Source: Voacanga thouarsii
Taxonomy: Eukaryota > Streptophyta > Magnoliopsida > Gentianales > Apocynaceae
Direction of reading: 5' to 3'
Length of the DNA: 64,000 nt
NCBI GenBank assembly: GCA_026120185.1
Contig: JANUWF010001491.1
Span: 3,410,001 to 3,474,000 of the forward strand
Shown: in pieces, positions 21,227 to 33,158 of the stretch
Numbering within the stretch: position 1 is the stretch's first letter
Layout of the letters: each line of letters begins with the position of its first letter
Made by a program: the position numbers and the translations under genes
The notes under the pieces: generated by a model
Told to the model about the DNA's origin: nothing
Seen by the model: only the letters and a program-made list of their open reading frames with translations
The model's database searches: none

Positions 21227-22079
21227 TACCAACTCATAAGAGTTTGCTCAGTGACCATATCGTGCTTAGTGGTAGCCTCCATCAGTTCTCTCTCAAGACT
21301 AACACTAAAGTCTTTCAGAATTTTTATTATAACCAAGGCAAAAATGAAGGCTTTTGTGGAGAGACGGTGAAGAACAACCTTCCTAATAGATTGGACGATC
21401 AAGGATGCAAGGGGGATAGATAATGTGTTCATCATCCGATGCAAAATATTTGTGTCAATAAGTCTAGTATCATTGAAACCACTAGCATGGGGTATAACAT
21501 TTAACCAAAACATATTGACTAGAGCTCTAAAGTTGGCTGCCAGATCATTGTTTGAATAGAAACTATTGGCTTGAAAGGCATTATGCTTATGTAATCCTAA
21601 GGTGGCTCTAGTCTCGCTAGAATCCCAATTCGTGTTTGAAAGAATATTTTGATTGTTCACATCAATCCCTTGCGAAGTATCACCGTCAAAGACCTGGTGG
21701 AGGTCAGCTAATAGTTTTTAGTGATGACAATAGGGATTCCTTTCACTCTTATTTCAATATGGGGAAGATGTTTATTGCCCTTAGCCATCATATTAGCATA
21801 GAACTCCTTAATAAGCATGGGATAATACTTCCCATTCAATTAGACTATCGAACCCTATCCTAGCCGTCGAAACATCATACCCAGTTTGAGTGCACGATCT
21901 AAGGTGGGTGAGAAAGTCCGTTCGACAATGACCTTATTAGATCCTCTCCTATTGTACTATTCCTCACAAGATGCAGCTATAAACTTAGTAGGTCTAAGGG
22001 ACAAAAGATCAACAGATGAAGAGGCTAAGGAAGAGGAAGCTCTCGCCCTTTTAGAAGAATGACCTCTCGCTCTAGACAT
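21227..22079 (-). pseudogene. Gyp-A ORF2, N-terminal part
   Basis: Starts at ATG 22077-22079 and is collinear with the Gyp-B ORF2: LIKEFYANM, RVKGIPIVIT, then after a frameshift ETRATLGLHKHNAFQANSFYSNNDLAANFRALVNMFWLNVIPHASGFNDTRLIDTNILHRMMNTL. Stops occur as well. Gyp-B is inserted after ..EQTLMSWYK at the ACTTG target; the rest of the gene is at 12179-12528. Same role and uncertainty as in Gyp-B. Confidence 0.78.
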
Positions 22080-23174
22080 GTTCAATTAAGGAATAGGGGA
22101 AATAGGAAGAGAAAAAAATTGAGCTCCAAGACTTAAAACATGGCAACTACCCTTGCATAGATACTCCTCAAATCTCACGCAACCCTCAACTAATCTCATA
22201 ATCTGCAAAACCCAAACTCCGTCAATATCTAGCACTCTCCAACAAACAATGCAAGCAATCACCTCCAATCAATTCAACACAACCTACAACAAGACATGTA
22301 AAATTCACTGTAATGCATAAATGTGTTAAAGATCCTAAATGTATGTAACTAGACATGATCATGTGAATGAAAGTATTATCATGGCATTATGTTAACAACA
22401 ATTTAAGTACCATGGGTAGTCCTCACTCAACCATCACAAATAGCCATAATTCCAAGCTTAACTATATGCATGAATCCCCTAATGATCATATGCATGAATC
22501 AAGCATCACAGAAGCATTGACTCCTAATCTAGTCCAGCTCATGAAGCTCAAGGAGTAATGGACCATTTAATCTTAGCATACATATTCCCATTTTCGGCCA
22601 ACGTTATTCATAAAATTAGACAAAGTGATCTACAGCATTTGAACCGTAGGAATTGAATAAAAATCATACATTTATGCTCTTGTATGCATGGGCCAACAAA
22701 AGATGTAATCTTTTTGTAGAAATCTAAGCTTTTTGCTTGTGGATTAAATGTGATGTTGTTATGAAAAATTGAAGAATTTAAGGATTTTGATCCATAGGAT
22801 CAACAAAAGTGATGAAGGGGGATGTTATAGAAGTGTTTAGGAGTTGGAAAATCAAATTTTGGGAAGTGGAGGATGTGAAGCTGGTGTGGGCTTGAGAGAA
22901 TTTGAGAGGGAGAATGGAGATTTTGAAGAAAAAGTCGCAAAAATGACCCTTAAGAGTGCGCCTACCCGACCGGAACCGACGTCGGTCCTGGCTCTAGGAG
23001 CCGGTGCCGGCTTGGTTCGTCCGGCTCTCCATAAATTTTTTTTTATAATAATAATGCAGAAAACACACTAATGATGAATAATGCACTTGAATAAAAAAAA
23101 ATCAATCAAAATGATAGGAATAAAAAATTATCTTAATCACAAAAAATGGAAAGTAAAGTAAAGTAAAAAAGGCG
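22080..23174 (-). other. Gyp-A spacer between gag and ORF2, with one GC-rich module
   Basis: No gene is visible. The module at about 22970-23015 (CGGAACCGACGTCGGTC, GGCTCTAGGAGCCGGTGCCGGC) contains the hairpin-like GGCTC-TAG-GAGCC. Short repeats of ATGCATGAATC lie near 22467-22500. Confidence 0.6.
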
Positions 23175-23625
23175 TCAATGTTTCCCACAGCTTTGATCCT
23201 GTGGATTTTTCTCAGTATTCCCTGGTAATGTCCCCGCTTGACGATTTCGTAGGAGTTTGGCTAGTTGACCAATTTGATTCTCCAAATTGCGCATGGAGGC
23301 CTCTATGTTCCTTGTTGTCACATCGACTCCCTAGAACTTAATCTCCGTGGTACTTACCAATTGGCCAATCAACTCTTCCAATGGTGGCTTTAGAGGAGCT
23401 GTAGTGTCGGTCATGAGATTTTGGTTCCTTTGATTGCCTCCAAAATTGTAAGAACCCTACCTAGGTTGATTCCCATTGTTCGAAGATAAATTAGGGTGAT
23501 TTCTCCAACCAAGATTATAAGTAGAGCTATAAGGATTGTTACCTAGCTGGACATTACCTGCAAAGGTTGCTTGCTCCATTATTTCTTGTAGTGACCCCAT
23601 CTTTTGGCATTCATGATTGGGGTGT
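23175..23625 (-). pseudogene. Gyp-A gag, C-terminal part
   Basis: Collinear with the Gyp-B gag after its zinc knuckle: HPNHECQKMGSLQEIMEQATFAGNVQLGNNPYSSTYNLGWRNHPN.., then the LIGQLVSTTE../ENQIGQLAKLL segment, ending at the TGA at 23175. Cop-3 is inserted within the zinc-knuckle region (target CGTTC), so the first part of the gene is at 32017-32936. Confidence 0.8.
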
Positions 23626-23630
23626 CGTTC

Positions 23631-25154
23631 TGTTAGAATTCGTGGACTCCTAAACGCGGAAAACATCCACGAATCCCTCCCGAGGACCCAAGTAAACGAT
23701 TAAGATGATCTAAGGTTTAAGAATTACCTCTGTTGCTGTAATCGAAATCCTTCGATTCTGATTGCGCTGTTGTATGTTCAACCCGAACAATACAAGACGT
23801 TGCAGTATGCGAACGTCCTCTATCGGATACACACCGCGAACTCACTCGATACCCGGAGAGTGCTAGTGCCTAGGGTTTGAGAGGTTTTTTTTTTTTTCTG
23901 GTAGAGAATGGCACAAATGATATCAATCGAAAATTGGACTATTGAAAAGACGACTAGTGTTTTCTTAAAAACCCCCGAACCTCTTAGAGTCCAACCCTAA
24001 TAATATCTTATCATATTCTAATTTAAATTCAAATTAAATTTAAACTGGTATGATAAAATTCTGCCATTATCTCGGTAATTTAACTAATTAATTTATCGAG
24101 TCAGATTCTTATAATCTGGACATCATCCAGATACATCGAATGTGGACATATTTCCGGATTCATTGTATCCGGTAAATTTTCTAAGTACGATTAACTTAGA
24201 CATATTTCCGGATTCATCGAACCTGGTCACCGTAAAAATAACCTAACAAGTTCGCTTATTGTGTGACCCTATAGGTTCATTTAACATCGGCAGTGTACCT
24301 AAATCATATTTAAATGGCCCACAAGTTATAAGTGGTTTCTAGCAAAACATTATAACTATCCAAGTTAAATGAAGATCGGTGATCTTTTTGAACCAAACCA
24401 TAATTTTATATTTAGTCCTTTTGTCACACGATATCCAGATTAAGCATAAGGCACGGAGCATGTCATCCTTATTAAGCTTAATCAATTATTTCTTGATTTC
24501 ATAGTAGACTGTTCAAACAAATGATATCAATATCTTAGATTGATATATTTGAGCACGGCCATGCATTTTTAACAGTCTAACTTATCAAGGGGCCAATGGA
24601 TATCTCTCCCATAACTGAGAGGGACAAATTCCTTCACAATCAATCATATTCCTCTCCTTGATTTATTTTATATCCAACAATAGTCTAATTTATTATATGG
24701 TTAAAGACAACTTTAGACAATGTCAAAATATAGAATTTATCAAGTAGGAAACTATGATGAATTTAGGTCGAAGGACTTTCAATATTATTATGGCTAGAAT
24801 GTACTTCTGACATATTCCATGAAGTACTCTCACTGTGGGTCATGTCCAATACAATGTTCTCTAACATTTATTTATGTCTTGACTCGATATCATAAATATC
24901 CATGGCCAGTAAAACATTGCCATCAAGTCACAAACATACTAATCTTGATTTATTATTATTCCAATAATAATAATCGATCAGTGACAGTTTTAGAATAGTC
25001 ATTGTATTCATTGTAGGGTTTTACTATCAAGTCACGTACTTGATGACCAACAAAATAAAACTCACTATTCATGGAAAGGAAAGCCTCATATTATTATATA
25101 AAACATAATGACAATAGTATAAGTACAAATTGACTCTAGGGCATATCCCCAACA
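23631..25154 (-). mobile_element. Cop-3 3' LTR (1524 bp)
   Basis: Plus-strand ends are TGTTAGAATTCGTGG and CATATCCCCAACA. A repeated phrase GACATATTTCC(G/A)GATTCAT occurs twice (near 24144 and 24199). No gene. Confidence 0.92.
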
Positions 25155-25168
25155 GTCTCCCACTTGCA
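25155..25168 (-). other. Cop-3 polypurine tract
   Basis: GCAAGTGGGAGAC on the minus strand, directly before the LTR and just after the pol stop. Confidence 0.8.
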
Positions 25169-28100
25169 CTAAGACCAATTTGGCATAAGCCGTAATCCCA
25201 TTGATCTGGTATGACTATAATGTTTAGCCGATGGGAGAGGCTTTGTCAATGGATCTGCAACATTGTCATCAGTTGGTACCTTGCATACATTGACATCTCC
25301 TCTATCAACAATTTCTCAAATGAGATGAAAACATCTAAGTATATGTTTGGATCGCTGATGTGATCTTGGTTCCTTAGCTTGTGCAATGGCTCCATTATTG
25401 TCACAATAGAGATCTACTGGGTTCACAATACTAGGAACTACATCTAGTTCTGTAATGAACTTTTTAATCTAAACTGCTTCTTTAGCTGCAGTTGAGGCAG
25501 CTACATACTCAGCTTCTGTAGTAGAATCAGCCACGGTGTCTTGCTTTGAACTTTTCCAGCTTACAGCACCTCCATTCAAACAAAATAGAAAACCTGATTG
25601 CGATCTATAATCATCTATGTCGGACTGAAAACTAGCATCAGTGTAACCATTTACAACTAGCTCGCCTTCTTGTCCTCCATAAATTAAGAACATATCTTTA
25701 GTTCTTCTTAAGTACTTCAGTATGTTCTTGATAGCAGTCCAATGTGCTTCTCCAGGATTTGACTGGAACCTACTCGTCATACTTAATGCATATGATACAT
25801 CGGGTCGAGTACATAACATAGCATACATGATAGACCCTATAGCGGAAGCGTATGGTATCTTGTTCATGCGCTCTTCTACATCCTTCGTAGAAGGACTTTG
25901 AGTTTTGCTGAGCTTAATGCCATGTGACATTGGCAAGAATCCTCTCTTAGAGTTTTGCATACTGAACCTTTTCAGAACCTTGTCAACGTATGCACTTTGA
26001 CTTAGTCCAATTAGCTTTCTAGATCTATCTCTATAGATCCTTATTCCTAGAATATAGGCAGCTTCACCTAAGTCTTTCATTGAGAAACAATTTCCCAACC
26101 ATGTCTTTACACTTTGTAGAGTTGGGATGTCGTTTCCAATGAGTAAGATATCATCAACATAAAGTAACAAAACGACTATTGCATTCCCACTTGTTTTCTT
26201 ATAGACACAAGGCTCATCTTAATTTTTGATAAAGTTAAACTCTTTAATTGCTTCATAAAAACGAAGATTCCAGCTTCGAGATGCTTTCTTCAATCCATAA
26301 ATAGATCTTTGATGCTTGCACACTTTATTAGAATTCAAAGGATCATCAAAACCCTCAGGTTGTGTCATGTACACATCTTCGAGTAAGTTTCCATTAAGAA
26401 ATGCGGTTTTGACATCCATTTGCAAAAATTTCATATTCATAATATGCTGCTATGGCTAGAAGAATTCTGATAGATTTAAGCATTACAACTGGTGAAAAGG
26501 TTTCATCATAGTCTATACCATGAGTTTGTCTATAACCTTTTGCTACCGATCGTGCTTTGTAAGTATGCACATTTCCTCCATGTCTGTTTTCTTTTTGAAA
26601 ACCCACTTACACCCAATGGTTTTTGAACCTTTAGGTGGGTTAACCAAAGTCCAAACTTGGTTATCATACATGGATTGCATCTCAGACTTCATAGCCTCTA
26701 ACCATTTTCCAGAGTCAGAACTCTTAATGGCTTCTTGATAGGAAGTAGGCTCATCATTAACCATAAGCTCCACATTGTGATCGTCAGTGATGAGAAATCC
26801 ATATCTCTCAGGTTGTTGACGAACCCTATCAGATCTTCGAGGTCCTTGTTCTATAGATGTAGGCTCATCTTGGACTTGTGAGCCATCTAATCGAGATTCA
26901 TTATTTGGTTCAGTCACTAATTGTGGCTCTTGAATCTCATCTTGATAAGGTTCAGGCACTAATTGTAGTCCTTGAATCTCATCAAGATGTATTTTACTCC
27001 CACTGATTCTTTTGGAAATAAATTGCTTTTCAAGAAAGAATCCATTTCGAGCAACAATTACTCTATTTTCTTTTGGGAGATAAAATTGATATCCTTTAGT
27101 TTCTTTAGGATACCCCACAAATATGCATTTATCCGATTTAGGTGCAAGTTTAACAGATAATAAACACTTTACATAAACTTCACAACCCCAAATCTTCAGA
27201 AATAACAAACTAGGCTGTCTCCCAGTCCATATCTCATATGGCATTTTCTGAACCGATTTAGATGGAACTCGATTTAGTATGAATGCAGTAGTCTCTATGG
27301 CATAACCCCAAAAGGAGATTGGAAGATCAGTTTGACTCATCATTGATCGAACCATATCTAATAAAGTCCGATTTCTCCGTTCAGATACACCATTCCATTG
27401 AGGTGTTCCTGGTGGAGTTAGTTGGGAAATAATTCCACAATTTTTAAGATGCTCGTCAAACTCGTGACTTAAGTATTCACCACCTCGATCCAATCGAAGT
27501 GTTTTGATACTTTTGCCAAGTTGATTTTGTACTTCATTTTGAAATTCTTTGAATTTCTGGAATGATTCAGATTTGTGTTTCATCAGATACAGGTAGCCAT
27601 ATCTGCTAAAATCATCTGTAAATGTAATGAAGTACTGAAATCCTCCTCTAGCAAGTGAATTCATTGGTCCACATACATTAGTATGTATTAGGCCCAATAA
27701 ATCAGTTGCCCTTTCATTTTGTCTCTTTATAGGCGCTTTAGTCATTTTGCCTAATAAACAAGAATCACATGTTTTGTAAGATTCTAAATCAAACGATTTT
27801 AGAAGCCCATCATTATGAAGCTTTGTTATACGTTTCTCATTTATATGGCCCAAACGACAATGCCATAAGTAAGTCTGATTTAAATCATTGGATTTCAATC
27901 TCTTAGTATTTATATTATAGATAGACATGTCTGAAGATCCACGAAGATTTAGAATATAAAGCCCATTCGATAATGAAGCATCTCCATAAAAAATGTTGTT
28001 CTTATTAATGGAGCAAATGTTATTCCTAATTACAAATTCAAAACCTTCTAAATCCAAACAAGAAACTGAAATAATATTCCTACTCATAGCAGGAACATAA

Positions 28101-28549
28101 AAACAATTGTTTAGTTCTAAAACAAGCCCACTAGGCAAAATTAATTCAAAAGTTCCTACAGCTATTGCAGCAACTTTTGCTCCATTCGCAACTCGTAGGT
28201 CCACCTCTCTTTTTGCCAAGGCTCTACTCCTTTTTAGACCCTACACATTTACACAAATGTGAGATCCACAACCGGTATCCAATACCCATGAATCAGAAGT
28301 AGATAAATTAATTTCAATAACATAAATACCTGAAACGGCAGTCTCACTGTCCTTCTTTTTCTTTGCTTCCAAATAGAGCTTGCAATTTCTTAACCAATGT
28401 CCTTGTTCTCCACAATGGTGGCAAGCTCCCTCCTTTGGTGTCTTGGCCTTAGGTTTGGGCTTGAACTTGGACTTTGCCTTGTCCTTACCCTTACTAGCCG
28501 TGACCTTGCCCTTTTGGTAGTTCTTTTTGCCTTTCCCTTTTTGAACCAT
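25169..28549 (-). pseudogene. Cop-3 pol: zinc knuckle, protease, integrase, reverse transcriptase, RNase H
   Basis: It shares one frame with gag. Zinc knuckle CHHCGEQGHWLRNC is at about 28382-28423 and protease SWVLDTGCGSH near 28279. The integrase zinc region has H, H, C, C (WHCRLGHINEKR.. CDSCLLGK). The integrase triad is broken at its first residue: HTNVCGP has Asn (27677-27679) where Asp is usual; D (LRLDRGGEY) and E (NGVSERRN) follow with 35 residues between. Reverse transcriptase keeps DVKTAFLNG and YVDD. RNase H keeps YTDASFQ, TTEAEY and YCDNN. Damage: TAG after ..ICVNV, a frameshift pair around 26560-26420, a stop before DEPCVYKK and a Trp-to-stop at KEAV (about 25468). The end is TAG at 25169. 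Confidence 0.92.
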
Positions 28550-28588
28550 TAGAACACTAGGAGTATTCTTCTTAATGTTCAGTTAAGC

Positions 28589-29173
28589 TTATTTTAGCAT
28601 CCCATGCAATTCAGTAATGGATTTCTCCATATTATGCATGTCAAAATTCATGACAAACTGGTCATACTCAGCAGGCAAAGAGCCCAAGATCAAATCCGTG
28701 GCCATGTCATGATTAACAGGAGCACCAAGCTTATCAAGATGATCTAGATAGCCCTTCATTTTAAGGACATGAGCACTTACCGAGGTGCCAGAAACCATCT
28801 TACATGCATTTAACGCCTTGTGAGTTTCAAATCTCTCTTGTCGTGCTTGCTCTTGGAACATTTCCTTGAGATGCACAATCATGTCATATGCCTCTGCTTC
28901 TTCAAACTGTTTTTGAAGTTCAGAGTTCATGGTTGCTAGCACGAGGCAAGTAACATCGTTGGAATCATCTTTGTGCTTACTATAAGCATCCTTTTCAGCT
29001 TTTGAGGCGTTATTTGCTGGAGCAGGGGGAATAGGATTTTCAAGACCATAGAGCCTTTATTCTTGCTTAAAAACAATTCTTAAGTTTCGTGCCCAATCAA
29101 GAAAGTTAGTCCCACTAAGCTTGTCTTTCTCAAGCACAGATCACAATGAAATATTCCAACTGTTTGTTGCCAT
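28589..29173 (-). pseudogene. Cop-3 gag
   Basis: Starts at ATG 29171-29173 (MATNSWNISL..). Typical copia gag of the UBN2 type: KDKLSGTNFLDWARNLRIVFK.., SKHKDDSNDVTCLVLATMNSELQKQFEEAEAYDMIVHLKEMFQEQARQERFETHKAL, then GYLDHLDKLGAPVNHDMATDLILGSLPAEYDQFVMNFDMHNMEKSI. Stops lie after NISL and FKQE, and two TAA codons lie at about 28583-28591 before the zinc-knuckle part, in the same frame as pol. It coats the RNA in virus-like particles. The product is now at best fragments. Confidence 0.9.
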
Positions 29174-30470
29174 TATCTACATACAAAAATATGCAAAGTA
29201 ATTAATTTTTGAGACTCTAACGAAAAACTCCCACTAAAAGCATTTAAACTTTTGAAACTTCAACATTTTGATGTTTCGTAGTGGGGAAAAATATTTTGTT
29301 TCAATCATAAGTAAGCTTTGGCTTTAATCTTATAATTAAATAAAACTCTAATTTTAAATGAGATAGACATCAAATGTCCCGGCTAAAAATATCTCATAAA
29401 ATGCCCTAGGCCCAAAACCATTTTGATAGCCTAGTTAAGTCAAACCATATCAAACATATGGAAAACTATTTTCCATCTTATCTCACTCAGATAATCAAAA
29501 GCATCCTACTTTGGTAGGAATGACCATATGATGATCCAAGTAATAACAAGTGTTTGATTTTGGAAGGTATTTAACACTTAAATTTTTTTATTATTTTTTA
29601 AATTTGATTGTAGTAAGCAGGAAATAAACATATCAAATATGCATGCAAGACATAAATAAAAGTGATATAGCATGGCCCATAACCTATGTTGATCATCACG
29701 AGCAAAGTGAAGATCAATGTGGTCAATCTAGGTATATGAACTCCTTAAGCATTTTCTAATGCCTTGAGCATACTCTTCCTTAGTTGTAAATGTCGGCTGC
29801 CGTCTTCTTTTACATTGGATAGTAAAATTAAAATAATTCCTATTCTAGGAAAGCAGTACAATTTTACAACAATGAAAAACGACACGTAGGCCGTATTTAA
29901 AAATTACAATTTAAAACAACCATAATGTAACCAGCCAATCACATTGGGATAAAACGGGCCATGCTATGCACTATTCAAAATAATCCACAACTACAATCAA
30001 AAATACTGACGAATAACACACAACGAACAGTTAGTTGGGGTTCCAAGGGATTTTGCCTTCCGATTTCCGAATATTAATCAAATTAGCGTTCGAACCCCTT
30101 AGTAACCATCGCCGTGAAAATTCATATTACAGACAATATGCATTCTTTTAATCATATTTATACATATAACATATTATCATTGCCGATTAATAAAAATAAT
30201 TTGCACATATAGAATGACGGATAGCATGCTTACGATACCATATCATATTAAAACAGACCAATTTACAGACAATCTGCAACTAATCTGGTCTGATCAGATG
30301 ACTAAGACGCACATATTAAACCTAATTCAGGCAGTCAGCATGCTAAGTATTCTAAAATCATAATCATGTGAACATGCTGATACATACCGTTTAAATTCAT
30401 ATATACATATCATACATGTATTCAACAATACGATTAACACAGATGAATCAACCTAATCGTTTAGCAAGTT
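29174..30470 (-). other. Cop-3 leader
   Basis: About 1.3 kb of AT-rich non-coding DNA between primer site and gag. CTCCCACTA (about 29228) and TAGTGGGGA (about 29279) could pair at a short distance. I see no array of the kind found in Cop-1 and Cop-2. Confidence 0.55.
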
Positions 30471-30482
30471 GTTCTGATACCA
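30471..30482 (-). other. Cop-3 primer-binding site (initiator tRNA-Met)
   Basis: TGGTATCAGAAC on the minus strand, one base from the 5' LTR end. Confidence 0.88.
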
Positions 30483-30483
30483 C

Positions 30484-32011
30484 TGTTAGAATTTGTGGAC
30501 TGCTAAATGCGGAAAACATCCACGAATCCCTCCCGAGGACCCAAGTAAATGATTAAGATGATCTAAGGTTTAAGAATTACCTCTGGTTACTGTAATCGAA
30601 ATCCTTCGATTCTGATTGCGCTGTTGTACATTCAACCCGAACAATCACCAGACGCTGCAGTATGCGAACGTCCTCTATCGGATACACACCGAGAACTCAC
30701 TCAATACCCGGAGAGTGCTAGCGCATAGGGTTTGAGAGGTTTTTTTTTTCTTTTCTGGTAGAGAATGGCATGAATGATATCAACCGAAAATTGGACTATT
30801 GAAAAGACGGCTAGGGTTTTCTTAAAAACCCCCGAACCTCTTAGAGTCCAACCCTAATAATATCTTATCATATTCTAATTTAAATTCAAATTAAATTTAA
30901 ATTGATATGATAAGATTCTGCCATTATCTCGATAATTTAACTAATTAATTTACCGAGTCAGATTCTTATAATCTGGACATCATCCAGATACATCGAATGT
31001 GGACATATTTCCAGATTCATTGTATCTGGTAAATTTTCTAAGTACGATTAACTTAGACATATTTCCAGATTCATCGAACCTGGTCACCAGAAAAATAACC
31101 TAACAAGTTCGCTTATTGTGTGACCCTATAGGTTCATTTAACACTGGCAGTGTACCTAAATCATATTTAAATGGCCCACAAGTTATAAGCGGTTTCTAGC
31201 AAAACATTATAACTATCCAGATTAAATGAAGATCGGTGATCTCTTTGAACCAAACCATAATTTTATATTTAGTCCTTTTGTCACACGATATCCAGATTCA
31301 GCATAAGGCACGGAGTATGTCATCCTTATTAAGCTTAATCAATTATTTCTTGATTTCATAGTAGACTGTTCAAACAAATGATATCAATATCTTAGATTGA
31401 TATATTTGAGCACGGCCATGCATTTTTAACAGTCTAACTTATCAAGGGGCCCATGGATATCTCTCCCATAACTGAGAGGGACAAATTCCTTCACAATCAA
31501 TCATATTCATCTCCTTGATTTATTTTATATCTAACAGTAGTCTAATTTATTATCTGGTTAAAGACAACTTTAGACAATGTCAAAATATAGAATTTATCAA
31601 GTAGGAAACTATGATGAATTTAGGTTGAAGGACTTTCAATATTATTATGGCTAGAAAGTACTTATGACATATTCCATGAAGTACTCTCACAGTGGGTCAT
31701 GTCCAATATAATGTTCTCTAACATTTATTTATGTCTTGACTCGATATCACAAATATCCATGGCCAGTAAAACATAGCCATCAAGTCACAAACATACTAAT
31801 CTTAATTTATTATTATTCCAATAGTAATAATCGATCAAGGACAGTTTTAGAATAGTCATTGTATTCATTGTAGGGTTTTACTATCAAGTCACGTACTTGA
31901 TGATCAACAAAATAAAACTCACTATTCATGGAAAGGAAAGCCTCATATTATTATATAAAACATAATGACAATAGTATAAGTACAAATTGACTCTAGGGCA
32001 TATCCCCAACA
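30484..32011 (-). mobile_element. Cop-3 5' LTR (1528 bp)
   Basis: Plus-strand ends are TGTTAGAATTTGTGG and CATATCCCCAACA; close match to 23631-25154. Confidence 0.92.
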
Positions 32012-32016
32012 CGTTC

Positions 32017-32936
32017 TCCACAGAAATCACAATTTACTTTTAAAACCTGGCCTTAAGGCATCACCATATGTTCCGTCTTTCAGGTTAAGGCGTCCATCTT
32101 AGCCTCTAATGTTGCCACAATATCCACTTTGTGCAATCCTTGCACACGAGCTCTAGACCTTGCACTTCCTCAAGAATAGATATTAGAAGATAAATTTTCA
32201 ATTAGCTCAAATACCTGTTCTGGGGTCTTATGATTGATGGAACCCCCTGCAAAAGAGTTCACCACTTGCCATGTTGCGAACGTGAGGCCATTAAAAAAGA
32301 TAAGCATCTGTATTCCCAGCTCAAATTCGTGGTGTGGGTATTTTCTTAGCATCTCCTTAAATCTCTCCCAACATTCATATAAGAGCACAGAATCTGATTG
32401 TTGGAAGGCAAAGATTTTGTTCCTATGTTTGGTTGTCCTAGCTGGAGGAAAAATTTGGCCAAAAATTTTTCAGCTAGGGCATTCCAAGTAGTGATAGAAC
32501 TTGTAGGAAAAGACTTCAATCAAAATTTAGCTCTATATTTCAATGAAAAAGGGAAAATTCTTAAGTTTATGGCATCCACAAAAACACCATTCATTTTGAA
32601 AGTATCACAAATCTTAAGAAAACTGGCTAAGTGAGCATTGGGATCTTCTTCAGGTAGCCCGTCAAAAAGAACCATATTTTGCACCACTTGGATAATGTTG
32701 GACTTTATTTCAAAATTATTTACATCTATCCTAGGCTTAGTGATACTCGAGCCTGTGCCTGAGATTGCGGGTTTTACAAAGTCATCCATAACCATCCTAC
32801 TATTCCCAGTATTGTTGTTTTGAGCACCATCCATTTCGACGATCAAATTCCTTTGAATTGTCCGGCAAAATTTTGACAATGTCCTTTCAATTTTAGGGTC
32901 AAAATCAACTATCTCGCCTTCGGATTTTCGGGTCAT
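32017..32936 (-). pseudogene. Gyp-A gag, N-terminal part
   Basis: Starts at ATG 32934-32936: MTRKSEGEIVDFDPKIERTLSKFCRTIQRN.., then the gag core NFEIKSNIIQVVQNMVLFDGLPEEDPNAHLASFLKICDTF and AINLRIFPFSLKYRAKF followed by a stop. Later in another frame: CWERFKEMLRKYPHHEFELGIQMLIFFNGLTFATWQVVNSFAGGSINHKTPEQVFELIENL. Athila-type gag. The gene is interrupted by Cop-3 at 32011 and continues at 23625. Its N-terminal frame is more intact than that of Gyp-B. Confidence 0.85.
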
Positions 32937-33158
32937 GTACCAAGGATAACACTTAAGAAAAAAAGAAGTAAGTTAGAGAAAAGAATTAATCATTAAAACA
33001 AAATTAAAAGGTTACAAAGTTAGTAAATCAAACATAGTCAGAGTTAGTAAGTTAAGTTAGGGTACAAGGGTGTACATCAATACATAAAATACATTTGTAC
33101 AGATTTACATATTCACCTATTTACATATTTACACGGTTAAATCAACAAAATCTAAGCT
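32937..33158 (-). other. Gyp-A leader, primer-binding site deleted
   Basis: Collinear with the Gyp-B leader up to ATCAACAAAATCTAA, then it jumps straight to the LTR. The 37 bases that carry the tRNA-Asp site in Gyp-B (19656-19692) are missing. In Gyp-B the missing segment is bounded by ACTT on both sides, which fits a short-homology deletion. Confidence 0.8.

Larger units (their letters stand above)
23631..32011 (-). mobile_element. Cop-3: complete Ty1/copia element nested in Gyp-A gag
   Basis: Exact CGTTC duplication at 23626-23630 and 32012-32016. LTRs are 30484-32011 (5') and 23631-25154 (3'), starting TGTTGGGGATATG and ending TTCTAACA on the minus strand. It has a Met-tRNA primer site, one gag-pol frame and a polypurine tract; total length 8381 bp. 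By eye the LTRs differ at about 5% or less, the lowest in the window, and the ORF is the least damaged, so it is among the youngest insertions. It has several stops, one frameshift region and a catalytic mutation in integrase. Confidence 0.94.
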
